A stretch of DNA of 64,000 nucleotides from Streptomyces sp. CB00316 (GCF_001905595.1 NZ_LIXI01000006.1:248001-312000); one strand, 5' to 3'. Counted from the first letter of the stretch, positions 44,478 to 52,246 are shown. Translations and numbers: made by a program. The notes: generated by a model not told the origin, from the letters alone.

Positions 44478-44508
44478 GTGGATGAAAAGTGGATGAAGGC
44501 GCGATGCA
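44478..44508 (+). promoter_or_regulatory. SARP-type direct repeats upstream of precursor genes
   Basis: GTGGATGAA at 44478-44486 and 44489-44497, exactly 11 bp apart, with a third weak copy (CGCGATGCA) 11 bp further on. One-helical-turn spacing is the SARP binding signature. A short hairpin GTGATGG/CCATCAC at 44552-44570 lies in the presumed leader. Confidence 0.6.
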
Positions 44509-44627
44509 AGCTCAGACGAAGCTAAGCGATGACGGACCGAGAGGGCGGAGCGTGATGGGGAATCCATCACCTTATGCCTGATTCGTTCGATCGCGCATGA
44601 TTCGGGCATTTTCGAGAGGAGAAAGTC

Positions 44628-44732
44628 ATGGAGCAGGTTGCGGAGATCATCGAGATCATCGAGTCCCTCGACGAGTCCGAGGACGGCCTGGACGCGCTGA
44701 CGTCCGTGCAGGCGGGCGAGACCTGGACCTGA
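44628..44732 (+). CDS. Candidate RiPP precursor peptide 1
   Basis: 34 residues behind GAGAGGAGAAAG. The N-terminal half MEQVAEIIEIIESLDESE is acidic and helical (leader-like). The C-terminal half DGLDALTSVQAGETW ends with Thr. Paired with a second copy 50 bp downstream that differs at only six of 105 nucleotides. Short acidic tandem-duplicated ORFs followed by a hairpin, exporter and peptidases are typical of ribosomal-peptide precursors. A likely cleavage point is after AG, leaving ETWT as core (inference). Not homologous to any precursor class I recognise. Confidence 0.75.
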   Translation: MEQVAEIIEIIESLDESEDGLDALTSVQAGETWT

Positions 44733-44782
44733 CAGGCCCGAAAAACCCAGGCACTGCTAACACGGGAAGGAGGAGCACCGCG

Positions 44783-44887
44783 ATGGAGCAGGTTACGGAG
44801 ATCATCGAGGTCATCGAGTCTCTCGACGAGACCGAGGACGGCCTGGACGCGCTGACGTCCGTGCAGGCGGGCGAGACCTGGAGCTAA
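44783..44887 (+). CDS. Candidate RiPP precursor peptide 2
   Basis: 34 residues behind a strong GGGAAGGAGGAG. Differs from peptide 1 by A5T, I10V, S17T and T34S; the intervening DGLDALTSVQAGETW is identical. Conservation of the C-terminal half with only a Thr/Ser swap at the last position suggests selection on the core and recognition segment. Two copies would raise precursor dosage or give two congeners. Confidence 0.75.
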   Translation: MEQVTEIIEVIESLDETEDGLDALTSVQAGETWS

Positions 44888-44908
44888 GAAGGCATCTGGT
44901 CTCTTGCC

Positions 44909-44938
44909 GGCACCCGGCCCTATACAGGGCCGGGTGCC
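44909..44938 (+). terminator. Attenuator-like hairpin after the precursor genes
   Basis: Perfect 13-bp stem GGCACCCGGCCCT (44909-44921) with 44926-44938, ATAC loop, no long T-run. Placed 22 bp after the second precursor stop, it could stabilise precursor mRNA and let only part of transcription into the enzyme genes. Also argues against translation starting at the in-frame TTG at 44904. Confidence 0.7.
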
Positions 44939-44966
44939 CTTCGACTGTCTAGGGAGGGCTCGGGCA

Positions 44967-45740
44967 TTGGCTGCCGACACTCATTATCTTGCCGAGGCCG
45001 ACGAGTTGCACACGGCTGCTGCACAGGCAGTCCGCAAGTACGGCCCGTCGTCACAAGCCGTAGTCTTCCTCAAGTATGAGGAGCTGATCCGACTGTGGCA
45101 CGCGCACTTGACCATCGGGCCCACCCATGACCTGTGCGACCGGCTGGCCCGTACCGCTGAGGACATCCGCACCGCCTATGCGCGGCAGCTGACAGTTCGC
45201 CATGATCACCCCACTCGTTTGGTGCAAAGCGACCCGCTGATCATCGAGTTCGATCGCGGCGTGTTCCAGGACCGCTACGGTGTGGCAGCCGCCACGGCGG
45301 TCAAGCAGACGTGGCATGTCCGTTCCGCCGAGATTCCGGCCGACTTCGTCACGGGCGCGCCGCACATGTTCGTGATCGACGATGAGGGACGCCTGCTCAT
45401 ATGGCGACGCCGGTTCAACCTCCGTGAACTCATTTTCGGGCGCGCGAAGTCGCACGTCGACGGTGTCCCCGTGGCCCACCCCATGCTCGTGCCGGACCGG
45501 CTACGTGTACGTGCGGCAGGCGAGATCGTGCTGATCGGCGCGCCACAGGTGCACGCGGTGGTGGCGAACACCAAGTCCGGCCACTTCCGTCCGCCGCCCT
45601 CAACGGGCGCCGTCGTGCGGGAGGTGTGCGCTGAATTGTTCGACGTACCGACTCATCGAGTCGATGTTTTCACCCTGGGGGGCCTCTCCGACCAGGGGTA
45701 CGCGAACTCGACCCATCGACTTGTGGAGGCTACGTCATGA
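44967..45740 (+). CDS. Unrecognised protein of the peptide cluster
   Basis: 257 residues from a TTG at 44967 with GGGAGGG 9 bp upstream, chosen because the alternative at 44904 lies inside the hairpin. N-terminal helical part (HYLAEADELHTAAAQAVRKY). Then a mixed alpha/beta region with FRPPPSTGAVVREVCAELFD and the distinctive HAVVANTKSGHFRP. No radical-SAM, YcaO, ATP-grasp, P450 or lanthionine-type motif. Stop overlaps the CYTH gene start (ATGA). As the first gene after the precursors it is a prime candidate for the tailoring enzyme or leader-binding protein, but no function can be assigned. Confidence 0.75.
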   Translation: MAADTHYLAEADELHTAAAQAVRKYGPSSQAVVFLKYEELIRLWHAHLTIGPTHDLCDRLARTAEDIRTAYARQLTVRHDHPTRLVQSDPLIIEFDRGVFQDRYGVAAATAVKQTWHVRSAEIPADFVTGAPHMFVIDDEGRLLIWRRRFNLRELIFGRAKSHVDGVPVAHPMLVPDRLRVRAAGEIVLIGAPQVHAVVANTKSGHFRPPPSTGAVVREVCAELFDVPTHRVDVFTLGGLSDQGYANSTHRLVEATS

Positions 45741-46444
45741 CGGACCTAAAGCGCATTCTGCGGATACCGCGAGTCGGCGTGGAGCACGAATACCGGTGGG
45801 TGGTGCCGGCGCCCTCACTGGCCGACACCGCTGCACGCGACAAACTGCGCGGCCAACTGATCGAGATCTCTGGATTGCGCCTTGCGGATCAGGCATCGAT
45901 CCTGCAACACACACTGTGCTTCGACGACAGGGAATGGTCGTTGTCGATGGCCAACTGCTCCCTGACTGCTCTGGTCAACAGGGGCCAGGGCCCGTCCTGG
46001 CTGGTGGCGAAGGAGACCATCCAGTGGGTGGACGGGCGCCGCGATGTGTTGGAGATGTCCGAATACATTCCAGATGCGAAGACCCTCTCAAGTGCGGACG
46101 CGCTCGCTGGAAGGCCCGGGCAGCACTTGTCGCGCAGGGTGCCCAAGGCAGGGGAGATGCGGGTCTTCGGGTATCTCTCCCAACGGCGCACCAAGGCGGC
46201 CTTGCTTACCGACCAACAGGCGACCGTCGGACTCACCTGCGATGCAGTCGAACTGCGGGATGCCGCGTCGCGGCTGGTGGACACGTTTGCAGTGGTGGAA
46301 GTGGAAGCGAATCAGGCGAGCCGACTGGACTTGGACGAGCTAGCCGGCGTCGCCGAGCGGTTCTCCGCGCACTTTGGGTGTCCCCCTGCACAAACAACGA
46401 AACCTCAGTTCGCCGCTACCCGGCTTGGTTGGAGCCGATCTTGA
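45737..46444 (+). CDS. CYTH-like domain protein
   Basis: 235 residues. Near the N-terminus VEHEYRW resembles the ExExK motif (Arg in place of Lys). ILQHTLCFDDREWSL, WLVAKETIQW and, near the C-terminus, DTFAVVEVEANQAS fit the CYTH tunnel-fold order, although several charged positions vary. CYTH enzymes bind triphosphates and cleave or cyclise them (ThTPase, CyaB). In this operon it may use a nucleotide to activate the peptide, or bind a phosphorylated intermediate (inference). Overlaps both neighbours. Confidence 0.6.
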   Translation: MTDLKRILRIPRVGVEHEYRWVVPAPSLADTAARDKLRGQLIEISGLRLADQASILQHTLCFDDREWSLSMANCSLTALVNRGQGPSWLVAKETIQWVDGRRDVLEMSEYIPDAKTLSSADALAGRPGQHLSRRVPKAGEMRVFGYLSQRRTKAALLTDQQATVGLTCDAVELRDAASRLVDTFAVVEVEANQASRLDLDELAGVAERFSAHFGCPPAQTTKPQFAATRLGWSRS

Positions 46445-47700
46445 CTCCCAAAGCCCCGGCGGCCACGGCCGACGTTCCGGTTCAGGCAGGATTCAACCCA
46501 TGGCAGAAGTGGCGCATCCTGTTCCTCGCGAACGCATGCTCGCTGCTCGGCAACTACACTCAGAATCTCGCACTACCGCTATGGGTGCTGTCGGTGACCG
46601 GGTCCTATACGGCCACCGGCATCACCTTTGCCGTTGGCACCCTGCCAGTGGTCCTCTGCGCGCCAATTGCAGGACGGATCGTCGACCGGTACGACCGACT
46701 GCACGTGTTCATCACCTGCGAGGTACTCTCCGCGCTGCTGGTTCTGATCTTGGTTGTGGGGGTACGTGCAGAGAATCTCGCCGTCGTATACGTCATCTCG
46801 GCTCTTCTCAAGGCAGTCGGGAGCGCGTCGGTTCCCGCAGTACAGGCGATGCTCAAGGAACGACTTTCCGCCGAAGAAGCCCGCCCGGTAATCGCCAAGT
46901 TCGAGGTGGTCTTCGGTGCCACCATGAGCCTTGGACCGCTGATCGGCGCCGCGCTCTCGACGGGGATAGGTATCGAAGCGGCGTTGTGGGTCAACCTCGC
47001 ATCGTTCGTCGTTTCCGGGCTCCTTGCGATGTTGCTGCGGCCGTCAGCAGCCAAAATCAAGAAGAGTCGATTGGCGCGGTCCGGCGACGACCGGCCACAG
47101 ACACGACTGGAACCTGTGCGCTTGCGTAGCATCGCACCACAACTACGCCGCGTGGCGCTTGCCGAAGCGTCGTACTTCCTCTTCCTCGGCTCTGAAGTAG
47201 TCATTGCCCTGGCGGTTTTCCAGCAGACGCTGGGCGTTGCCGCGGCGGCCGTGTATCAGACACTGACGGGCATCGGCTGGATTGTCGGGTCATACCTGGT
47301 CGTTCGCAGGTTCAACCGGCAGCCACTCATCATTTGGATGGGAGCCGTGGTGTCCATCGTGGCAGCTGTCGCGTTGGTGCTCAGCGGCCGATCCTGGAGC
47401 TGGGCTGCGGTAGTCGTGGTCGGCATTCTCGGCGGAGCTGGCAATGTGATGATCGCTGGAGCAGCGACCGTGGTCTATCAAGCGTTGACGTCCAATGACG
47501 CCATCGGTCGGGTTTTCGCGTTGCGTCGCGCAATGCTGAACTTACTCATGACGGCGTCCTACGTCGCCATCCCGTTCATCGGGGATCTGACCAATCATCC
47601 TGCACCAGTCCTGTTGGTTGCGGGTGCATTGAATCTCATAACCACCACGCTGCTATTGCTGCCGCACTACAGAGCGAGCATGGATGGCAAGAGTGACTAG
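46441..47700 (+). CDS. MFS exporter (MefA/MFS_3-like)
   Basis: 419 residues from a TTG at 46441 that overlaps the CYTH stop (TTGA), with GGAG upstream. About 12 membrane spans; loop GRIVDRYDRLHV and LWVLSVTGSYTATGITFAVG, VVYVISALLKAVGSASVPAV mark the macrolide-efflux-like MFS branch. Presumably exports and gives immunity to the mature product. Its 3' end overlaps the next gene by 17 bp, indicating one transcript. Confidence 0.87.
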   Translation: MTPKAPAATADVPVQAGFNPWQKWRILFLANACSLLGNYTQNLALPLWVLSVTGSYTATGITFAVGTLPVVLCAPIAGRIVDRYDRLHVFITCEVLSALLVLILVVGVRAENLAVVYVISALLKAVGSASVPAVQAMLKERLSAEEARPVIAKFEVVFGATMSLGPLIGAALSTGIGIEAALWVNLASFVVSGLLAMLLRPSAAKIKKSRLARSGDDRPQTRLEPVRLRSIAPQLRRVALAEASYFLFLGSEVVIALAVFQQTLGVAAAAVYQTLTGIGWIVGSYLVVRRFNRQPLIIWMGAVVSIVAAVALVLSGRSWSWAAVVVVGILGGAGNVMIAGAATVVYQALTSNDAIGRVFALRRAMLNLLMTASYVAIPFIGDLTNHPAPVLLVAGALNLITTTLLLLPHYRASMDGKSD

Positions 47701-48679
47701 CTTGGTGTCTCTAGGGCGAGTGATCGCCACACCACCCGTTCCCTCCGTGGTGCGGTGGATCCCGTGGGGCACGGCTACCGAGCCGCCGGCCGCACCCGGG
47801 CTGACGGCCTTGACCTGCGCCGCTCTCTTCGGTGTCGACGCGTACCGGGTGGGTCTTCACTGCTCGGCGGTAAGAATGCCTTCAAGAACCACCCGAGATC
47901 TGCTGAACCAACGGCTGAGCAAGGTTGATCTTGGCGCCCTCCGGCGCACGCTCATCACGCGGCGGGCCCACCGAACGAACGATCGCGGCCGGCTGGTCCA
48001 GCGCGCACTTCATCTGGTGGCCTGGGGCGATGCCTGCGTGGACGCGCTGCCCAGCGCGGCCGCAGCAGCTGCCATCACCGACCAGCAGATCGTCGAGCAT
48101 GCTCACGACGTCACGGAACTCATCCACACTGAAGCACATCCGGGCGAATGGCTGGATGCGCTCGCCTGGCGGGGTGGCCTGTACTACGGCGCCCGCGACC
48201 TGCAACGACTTGCCATAGGAGTGCAGTTGCCCTGGCCCGACGGGATCGGCGGAGCGGAGTCCGCGCTGATCGCTGCGACATATCTGGGACGCGTGGGTGC
48301 TCCTGGCAGCCTTGTCCAAACGCTCGCGCACCGCAAGGTGCCGTACTACGCGGCAGCTGCGATGCCTGTCCAGGAGCACGGCACCGCCTGCCTCAGCATC
48401 GGCCTCAGTACCGTTGCCGACCACGTGGTCACGCTCCTCGAAGCCGTGCGAGACGAACTGCGCCACATCCGAGACTTCGGGATCCCCGACACGCGTGTGC
48501 CCTACCTGCGGGCAAGCGCCACGCTCTATGAGGCGATCCACCCGTCGGAAGATTCCTTTCAGGATTGGGCAGAAGAACCTGCCGGACCCGTCGGCCTGTC
48601 TGCTCCAGCCGTCGCCGTGGTCGGCCGACTGCCCGAAGCGACCGTTACCCAATTGCGCGAGGCCGTTCGTGAATGGTGA
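47684..48679 (+). CDS. M16-like peptidase partner subunit (no zinc motif)
   Basis: 331 residues from an ATG at 47684. No HxxEH is present. The second half reads GAPGSLVQTLAHRKVPYYAAAAMPVQ, then GTACLSIGLSTVADHVVTLL, aligning with the M16 C-terminal domain segment that carries the R-x3-Y pair (Arg217, Tyr221). In heterodimeric M16B peptidases the R/Y subunit positions substrate while the partner holds zinc; this gene and the next fit that split. Stop overlaps the catalytic subunit start by 11 bp. Confidence 0.7.
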   Translation: MARVTSLVSLGRVIATPPVPSVVRWIPWGTATEPPAAPGLTALTCAALFGVDAYRVGLHCSAVRMPSRTTRDLLNQRLSKVDLGALRRTLITRRAHRTNDRGRLVQRALHLVAWGDACVDALPSAAAAAAITDQQIVEHAHDVTELIHTEAHPGEWLDALAWRGGLYYGARDLQRLAIGVQLPWPDGIGGAESALIAATYLGRVGAPGSLVQTLAHRKVPYYAAAAMPVQEHGTACLSIGLSTVADHVVTLLEAVRDELRHIRDFGIPDTRVPYLRASATLYEAIHPSEDSFQDWAEEPAGPVGLSAPAVAVVGRLPEATVTQLREAVREW

Positions 48680-49841
48680 GATCTTTCAATTGCCGGGCGA
48701 GGGCGGCAGCGCGATTGTCGTGCATCGGCCGGGTTCTCCGACGACTTCCGTGATCGCCACCTATGCGCTCGGATTCGGCCACGATCCCACGGACGCGCCA
48801 GGCGTGGCTCACTTGTACGAGCACCTGTATCTGGCGACACTGCGCGCGATCATGACAGCGCCGATCGTGGCACAGGCTCAGACCCACGCGGACACGATGA
48901 GTGTCTCGGCAACGGTGCTTGCCGAGGCGGACCGCGAGCTGGTCACGGCGCTGACCACCACCCCCCAGATGCTGGCTGAAGGGACGATCGATGATGACGT
49001 CCGGCTGCGGGAATGCCGTGCAATCGATGTCGAACTATCCGAGTGGTTCGGAAATCCGCTGCTCGTTGCCGGCCACAAGCTCGCGGCGCTGGCCACTCGG
49101 CGGCCTCAGCCGGCCCGTTTCGACGAGTGCCGCATTGGAACGAGTTCGACCATAGCAACGCAGGACCTGCAAACACATGCAGCCCTGCAAGGTGCTGCCT
49201 TTCCTGAGCGGATCGTGATCGTGAGTCCGAGGCCGGCGGAGGAGTGGCTGCTCCTGGCGCAAGTGATGAGACCGCCCGCCTCGGCCGTTGTTCCAGCCAC
49301 TTCTCACATCGGATGCGGACGTCTCGGATCAAGAGGCGGCGTGCCCGGTGCCGACAGCCGGGTCTACATCGGCATCCCGCTCCACCTGAGTAACCCGGAG
49401 AAAGCCGAGGCCGTACAGCTCGCCGCTCAAATGTTGCTGCATGGGCAAGGCCCGCTTGCCGAAGTCGGCGACCGTGTCGGGGTTCGCTTCCGAGGCGGCT
49501 CCGTCGTTCCTACTGCCGGTTGTGTTGTGGTCACCGGCAGCTGGGTCATAGAGAACTCCCGGCAGCGGGAAGCGATAGGTGTCGCAGTGAGCCAACTCAG
49601 GGGGCAAATCTCACCGGCCCTCATCACAGCGCAGGCATCACTTGTACCGGAGCGACGCTGCGCCGTCGCAGCCACGTCAGCGACGTTGGCCACTGCGATC
49701 GACGATTGGCAGTCCGGATACGGCATCAGTCCGACTGCTGTCGGCACGCCCAGCGTTGACGAGATCGACTACATCATGTGCGCCGGTTGGAAGCGGTCGG
49801 TGCTCGTCGGAGCCCACCCCGCCCGCAGTGGGCCGTTCTGA
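48669..49841 (+). CDS. M16-family zinc peptidase, catalytic subunit
   Basis: 390 residues from a GTG at 48669 (starts VNGEIFQLPG). Inverted zinc motif HLYEH (His48, Glu51, His52), with downstream Glu115 or Glu122 as third ligand in ECRAIDVELSEW. A second M16 domain (VYIGIPLHLSNPEKAEAVQL) lacks the R/Y pair. With the preceding gene it forms a likely heterodimer, comparable to PqqF/G-type proteases that trim ribosomal peptide precursors. The last ~8 codons run into the remnant of an alpha/beta hydrolase, so the native C-terminus may have been altered. Confidence 0.8.
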   Translation: MNGEIFQLPGEGGSAIVVHRPGSPTTSVIATYALGFGHDPTDAPGVAHLYEHLYLATLRAIMTAPIVAQAQTHADTMSVSATVLAEADRELVTALTTTPQMLAEGTIDDDVRLRECRAIDVELSEWFGNPLLVAGHKLAALATRRPQPARFDECRIGTSSTIATQDLQTHAALQGAAFPERIVIVSPRPAEEWLLLAQVMRPPASAVVPATSHIGCGRLGSRGGVPGADSRVYIGIPLHLSNPEKAEAVQLAAQMLLHGQGPLAEVGDRVGVRFRGGSVVPTAGCVVVTGSWVIENSRQREAIGVAVSQLRGQISPALITAQASLVPERRCAVAATSATLATAIDDWQSGYGISPTAVGTPSVDEIDYIMCAGWKRSVLVGAHPARSGPF

Positions 49842-50440
49842 TCCCCGCATTCGGGACGTGTCCCGGGCCGCGTACGTCGCGGATACCGTCGCCGTACTCG
49901 AACAGCTCGGCCTCCAGCAACCCGTCCTGGTAGGCCAGTCGCTGGGCGGTCACACCGCTATGCTCGCCGCGGCCGCGCACCCCGGCCTCTTGCATGCGCT
50001 CGTCCTAGTGGAGGCCGGGCGGGGCGGGCCGAACCGTAATGTTCAGGCGGAGATCGGGGGGTGGATCGATTCCTGGCCCGGTCCGTTCCCGTCGCGGGAG
50101 GCTGCCGTCGAGTTCTTCGGCGACGGTCCTGTCAGCGAGGGCTAGGCGGTCAGCCTGGCGGAAGTGGAACGCAACGGGGACTGGTAGCCACGCTTCGACT
50201 GCGACGTGATGTACGGGTCGCTGGCGAAACTGCCCAGCGGTCCTTCTGGAACGAATGGTCGGAGGTGACCTGCCCGACCCTGGCCATACTCGGCCAGTCC
50301 GGCATCATCCCCCGAAGAGATCGACGAGATGCTCCGGCGACGCCCAGAGACCGTGGCCTTGACTATCCCTGGGACGGGACACGACGTTCACCTGGAGCAA
50401 CCGGCCGCCCTGTGGCACGTCCTCCGTGACCCCCCTTCGA
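49834..50440 (+). pseudogene. Decayed alpha/beta hydrolase
   Basis: Pieces of one hydrolase in different frames. RIRDVSRAAYVADTVAVLEQ and nucleophile elbow VGQSLGGHTAML (Ser) in frame 1, ended by TAG at 50143; SFWNEWSEVTCPTLAILGQ in frame 2; then EIDEMLRRRPETVALTIPGT and the catalytic His in GTGHDVHLEQP back in frame 1. N-terminus missing, at least two stops and two frame changes. It begins exactly where the M16 gene ends, so a recombination joint is likely near 49830. Confidence 0.72.
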
Positions 50441-50687
50441 GGAGTCACCTGACCTGTCACCAGCCGGGCGACCCGATCACGTTCCGCTCACTGGCCGCTG
50501 CTCTCGGCAAGCGTGTACGCAACCAGGGCGTTGGCATGGCCGTGTCCCAGGCCGTGCTCGGACTTGAGCCAGGAGACAAGCTCCATTTACTTGGTCATCG
50601 GGGAACAAGTTCAGTTACTCCCCCGGCCACCGGCGGACGAGCCCGCTATGGTGACGCCGCAACAGCCCATCGGCCGGGGGAAGAACC

Positions 50688-51565
50688 ATGATGATCTGGG
50701 TTTCAGAGGCAGTGCTGACGGACTTCCAACAGAACCTCGTCATCGCCCTCGCGGGGGCGATCGTCGGTGTTCTCGGCGCCATGGCGATCGAGCGCATGAA
50801 GTCTCGCCGGGAGGCCACCAAGCGGCTCTCCTGGGACGCCGATACCCGCACAGCCGTCATCTCCACAGATGAGGCGATACGACCCCTGCTCCAGCTCTCG
50901 TACAACGGCGTCACCGTCGACGACCTCAGCTCCGTCGAGTTCCGCGTGGAGAACACCGGCAACCGCGTAGTGCAACAGCAACAGCTGCGCTTCCGGTTCC
51001 CCGAGGGCACCCAAGTCCTGGAAGCAGCTGTTTCCTCCCGGCCCGAGCAAGAACTGGGTGTGGCCAGGTGCCCGGAGCGCGAGGAGTCAACCGGGAGGCC
51101 GTGTTCACCATTGGCCACCTCGAACGCGGCCAAGTCGTTGCCTTCCGGATCCTCGCTTCAGGTCGGGATGCCGGCAACTGGGAGGTCATACCTCACAACG
51201 CAGGCGGGGACGTCGGCTTCCATGAGCGCTCCGCCGAGCGCAGAAGGGACGACCGGGAACACGTGCCCGCTTTCCTCTCCCTGACGTTCCTGCTCTTCAG
51301 CATCCCGCCCCTCTTCGCCTTCTTCGGGGACATCGGCGAAGTCGCTGCGTTGATCGTCAGCATCGCTTTCCTCGCCAGCATCGCGCCCCACCTCACCCCC
51401 ACGGCGCGCGCCCTGCGGGACTTCCTCACGCGACCCCCGTCAGGGTCCGCGATCACCATCAGCCACGCCCAGTCATGTGTCCTCGCGTTCGGGGACACTG
51501 CGCATATCAGCGACGTTTCCTTCGTTCCCAACCAGCCAACCGCTGGACCCACTGATCCGGCGTGA
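50688..51565 (+). pseudogene. Frameshifted membrane protein of unknown function
   Basis: Frame A starts at an ATG (50688 or 50691): NLVIALAGAIVGVLGAMAIE (membrane span), LSSVEFRVENTGNRVVQQQQ, to about residue 125. Near 51065 the sense moves to frame B: NREAVFTIGHLERGQVVAFR, then two hydrophobic spans (LTFLLFSIPPLFAFFGDIGE, VAALIVSIAFLASIAPHL), ending at 51565. Joined, it would be a ~290-residue protein with three spans and an Ig-like middle. Single-base lesion or sequencing error; family not recognised. Confidence 0.6.
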
Positions 51566-51663
51566 CCCCTCCCCGTAGTGCGAAACGGCGCGAGCCCTGA
51601 CCTGTCGCTCAGGGCCGCTGAACACGAGAGCCAAGGTCGGCAGGCTCGAAGTGCGTGCGCGAT

Positions 51664-51685
51664 GCGTGAGCGGACGGGGCGGCAG
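51664..51685. repeat. Right end-repeat of element 2
   Basis: 22-bp copy of 23341-23362 with one C/T difference, starting CGTGAGCGGACGGGG, about 105 bp inside the right att. No gene covers 51566-51788. Confidence 0.4.
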
Positions 51686-51788
51686 CAGTCGTCACATGCA
51701 CGACGGAACAGCGTGCCGCGTGGCGCTGATCAGGCAGAACAGCACCACGCGGCACGGTCTGGAACCGCCCGGCAAGGATCCAATCCCA

Positions 51789-51833
51789 CTCCTAAAGCGG
51801 GTGTCGCAGGTTCGAATCCTGCCGGGGGCACAA
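51789..51833. repeat. attR of element 2 (tRNA-Arg 3' end copy)
   Basis: 43 bp identical to 11585-11627, with two more matching bases after it. Outer border of the array. Confidence 0.92.
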
Positions 51834-51882
51834 CGCATTACCGCCCTGACCTGGGGATTCTCCCTCAGGGAGGGGTTCTGTT

Positions 51883-51912
51883 CGGCCTCGGACTTCTCGT
51901 CCGGGGCCGTTT
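51883..51912. terminator. Terminator beside att (copy 2)
   Basis: CGGCCTCGGAC, 5-base loop, GTCCGGGGCCG, then TTTG; same position relative to att as the hairpin at 23299. Probably the original transcription terminator of the tRNA-Arg gene. Confidence 0.65.
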
Positions 51913-52205
51913 GCGAGAGAGCCAGCACCGATAGGCGCCGGCAGACCCGCAGGGGCTGCGTCCGTCCGGGAGAACCCCTGCGCCGAGGCCGCCCGAAACC
52001 GACGAATTCTGCGCGGACCGTGCCCTCGGGTCGCCACCCGACGGAACGGTCCGCGCGCTCGTTCCCCTGGCGCCGGACAAAGCCGCCATCCAGGTCAGAG
52101 GTCCTTCCGTCACCGCGCCAACGGCGACTGGGAGTTCGTCACCGGTGGCCGGGGGGGCTGGAGGGGGCTGGAAGGGCTGGCCTCCAGGATTACGGCATCG
52201 AGGTG
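51913..52205. other. Right flank of the array, possible gene remnant
   Basis: No intact gene. A nested hairpin (GCGCGGACCGT 52011-52021 with 52046-52056; inner CGGGT/ACCCG) is the main structure. Downstream, fragments such as LVPLAPDKAAIQVR and NGDWEFVTGG appear in different frames, suggesting a decayed reading frame truncated by integration events. Confidence 0.3.
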
Positions 52206-52206
52206 G

Positions 52207-52246
52207 AGTAGTCCCCTACTTCACGGAGGTGGAGTAGGGGACTACT
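52207..52246. terminator. Terminator of the TAP-like peptidase gene
   Basis: 14-bp perfect stem AGTAGTCCCCTACT (52207-52220) with 52233-52246, 12-base loop; it includes the stop codon of the gene at 52242. Confidence 0.7.

Larger units (their letters stand above)
23250..51831. mobile_element. Element 2: integrative mobilizable element with two biosynthetic cargo clusters
   Basis: Lies between att copies 23207-23249 and 51789-51831. The integrase abuts the left att. Then XRE control, an excisionase-like HTH, DUF3631 ATPase, DUF2637 membrane protein, MobC-like accessory and relaxase; no FtsK/TraB gene. Transfer would use nicking by the relaxase and a partner's channel. Cargo is 31.2-49.8 kb (glycosyltransferase operon and peptide cluster). 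The integrase is frameshifted and the right end carries broken genes, so it may be immobilised. Confidence 0.85.

Noticed and set aside
44628..49841. Lasso peptide, lanthipeptide, thiopeptide or PEARL-type cluster
   Set aside because: No asparagine-synthetase-like, LanB/C/M, YcaO or PEARL domain could be read in any neighbouring gene.
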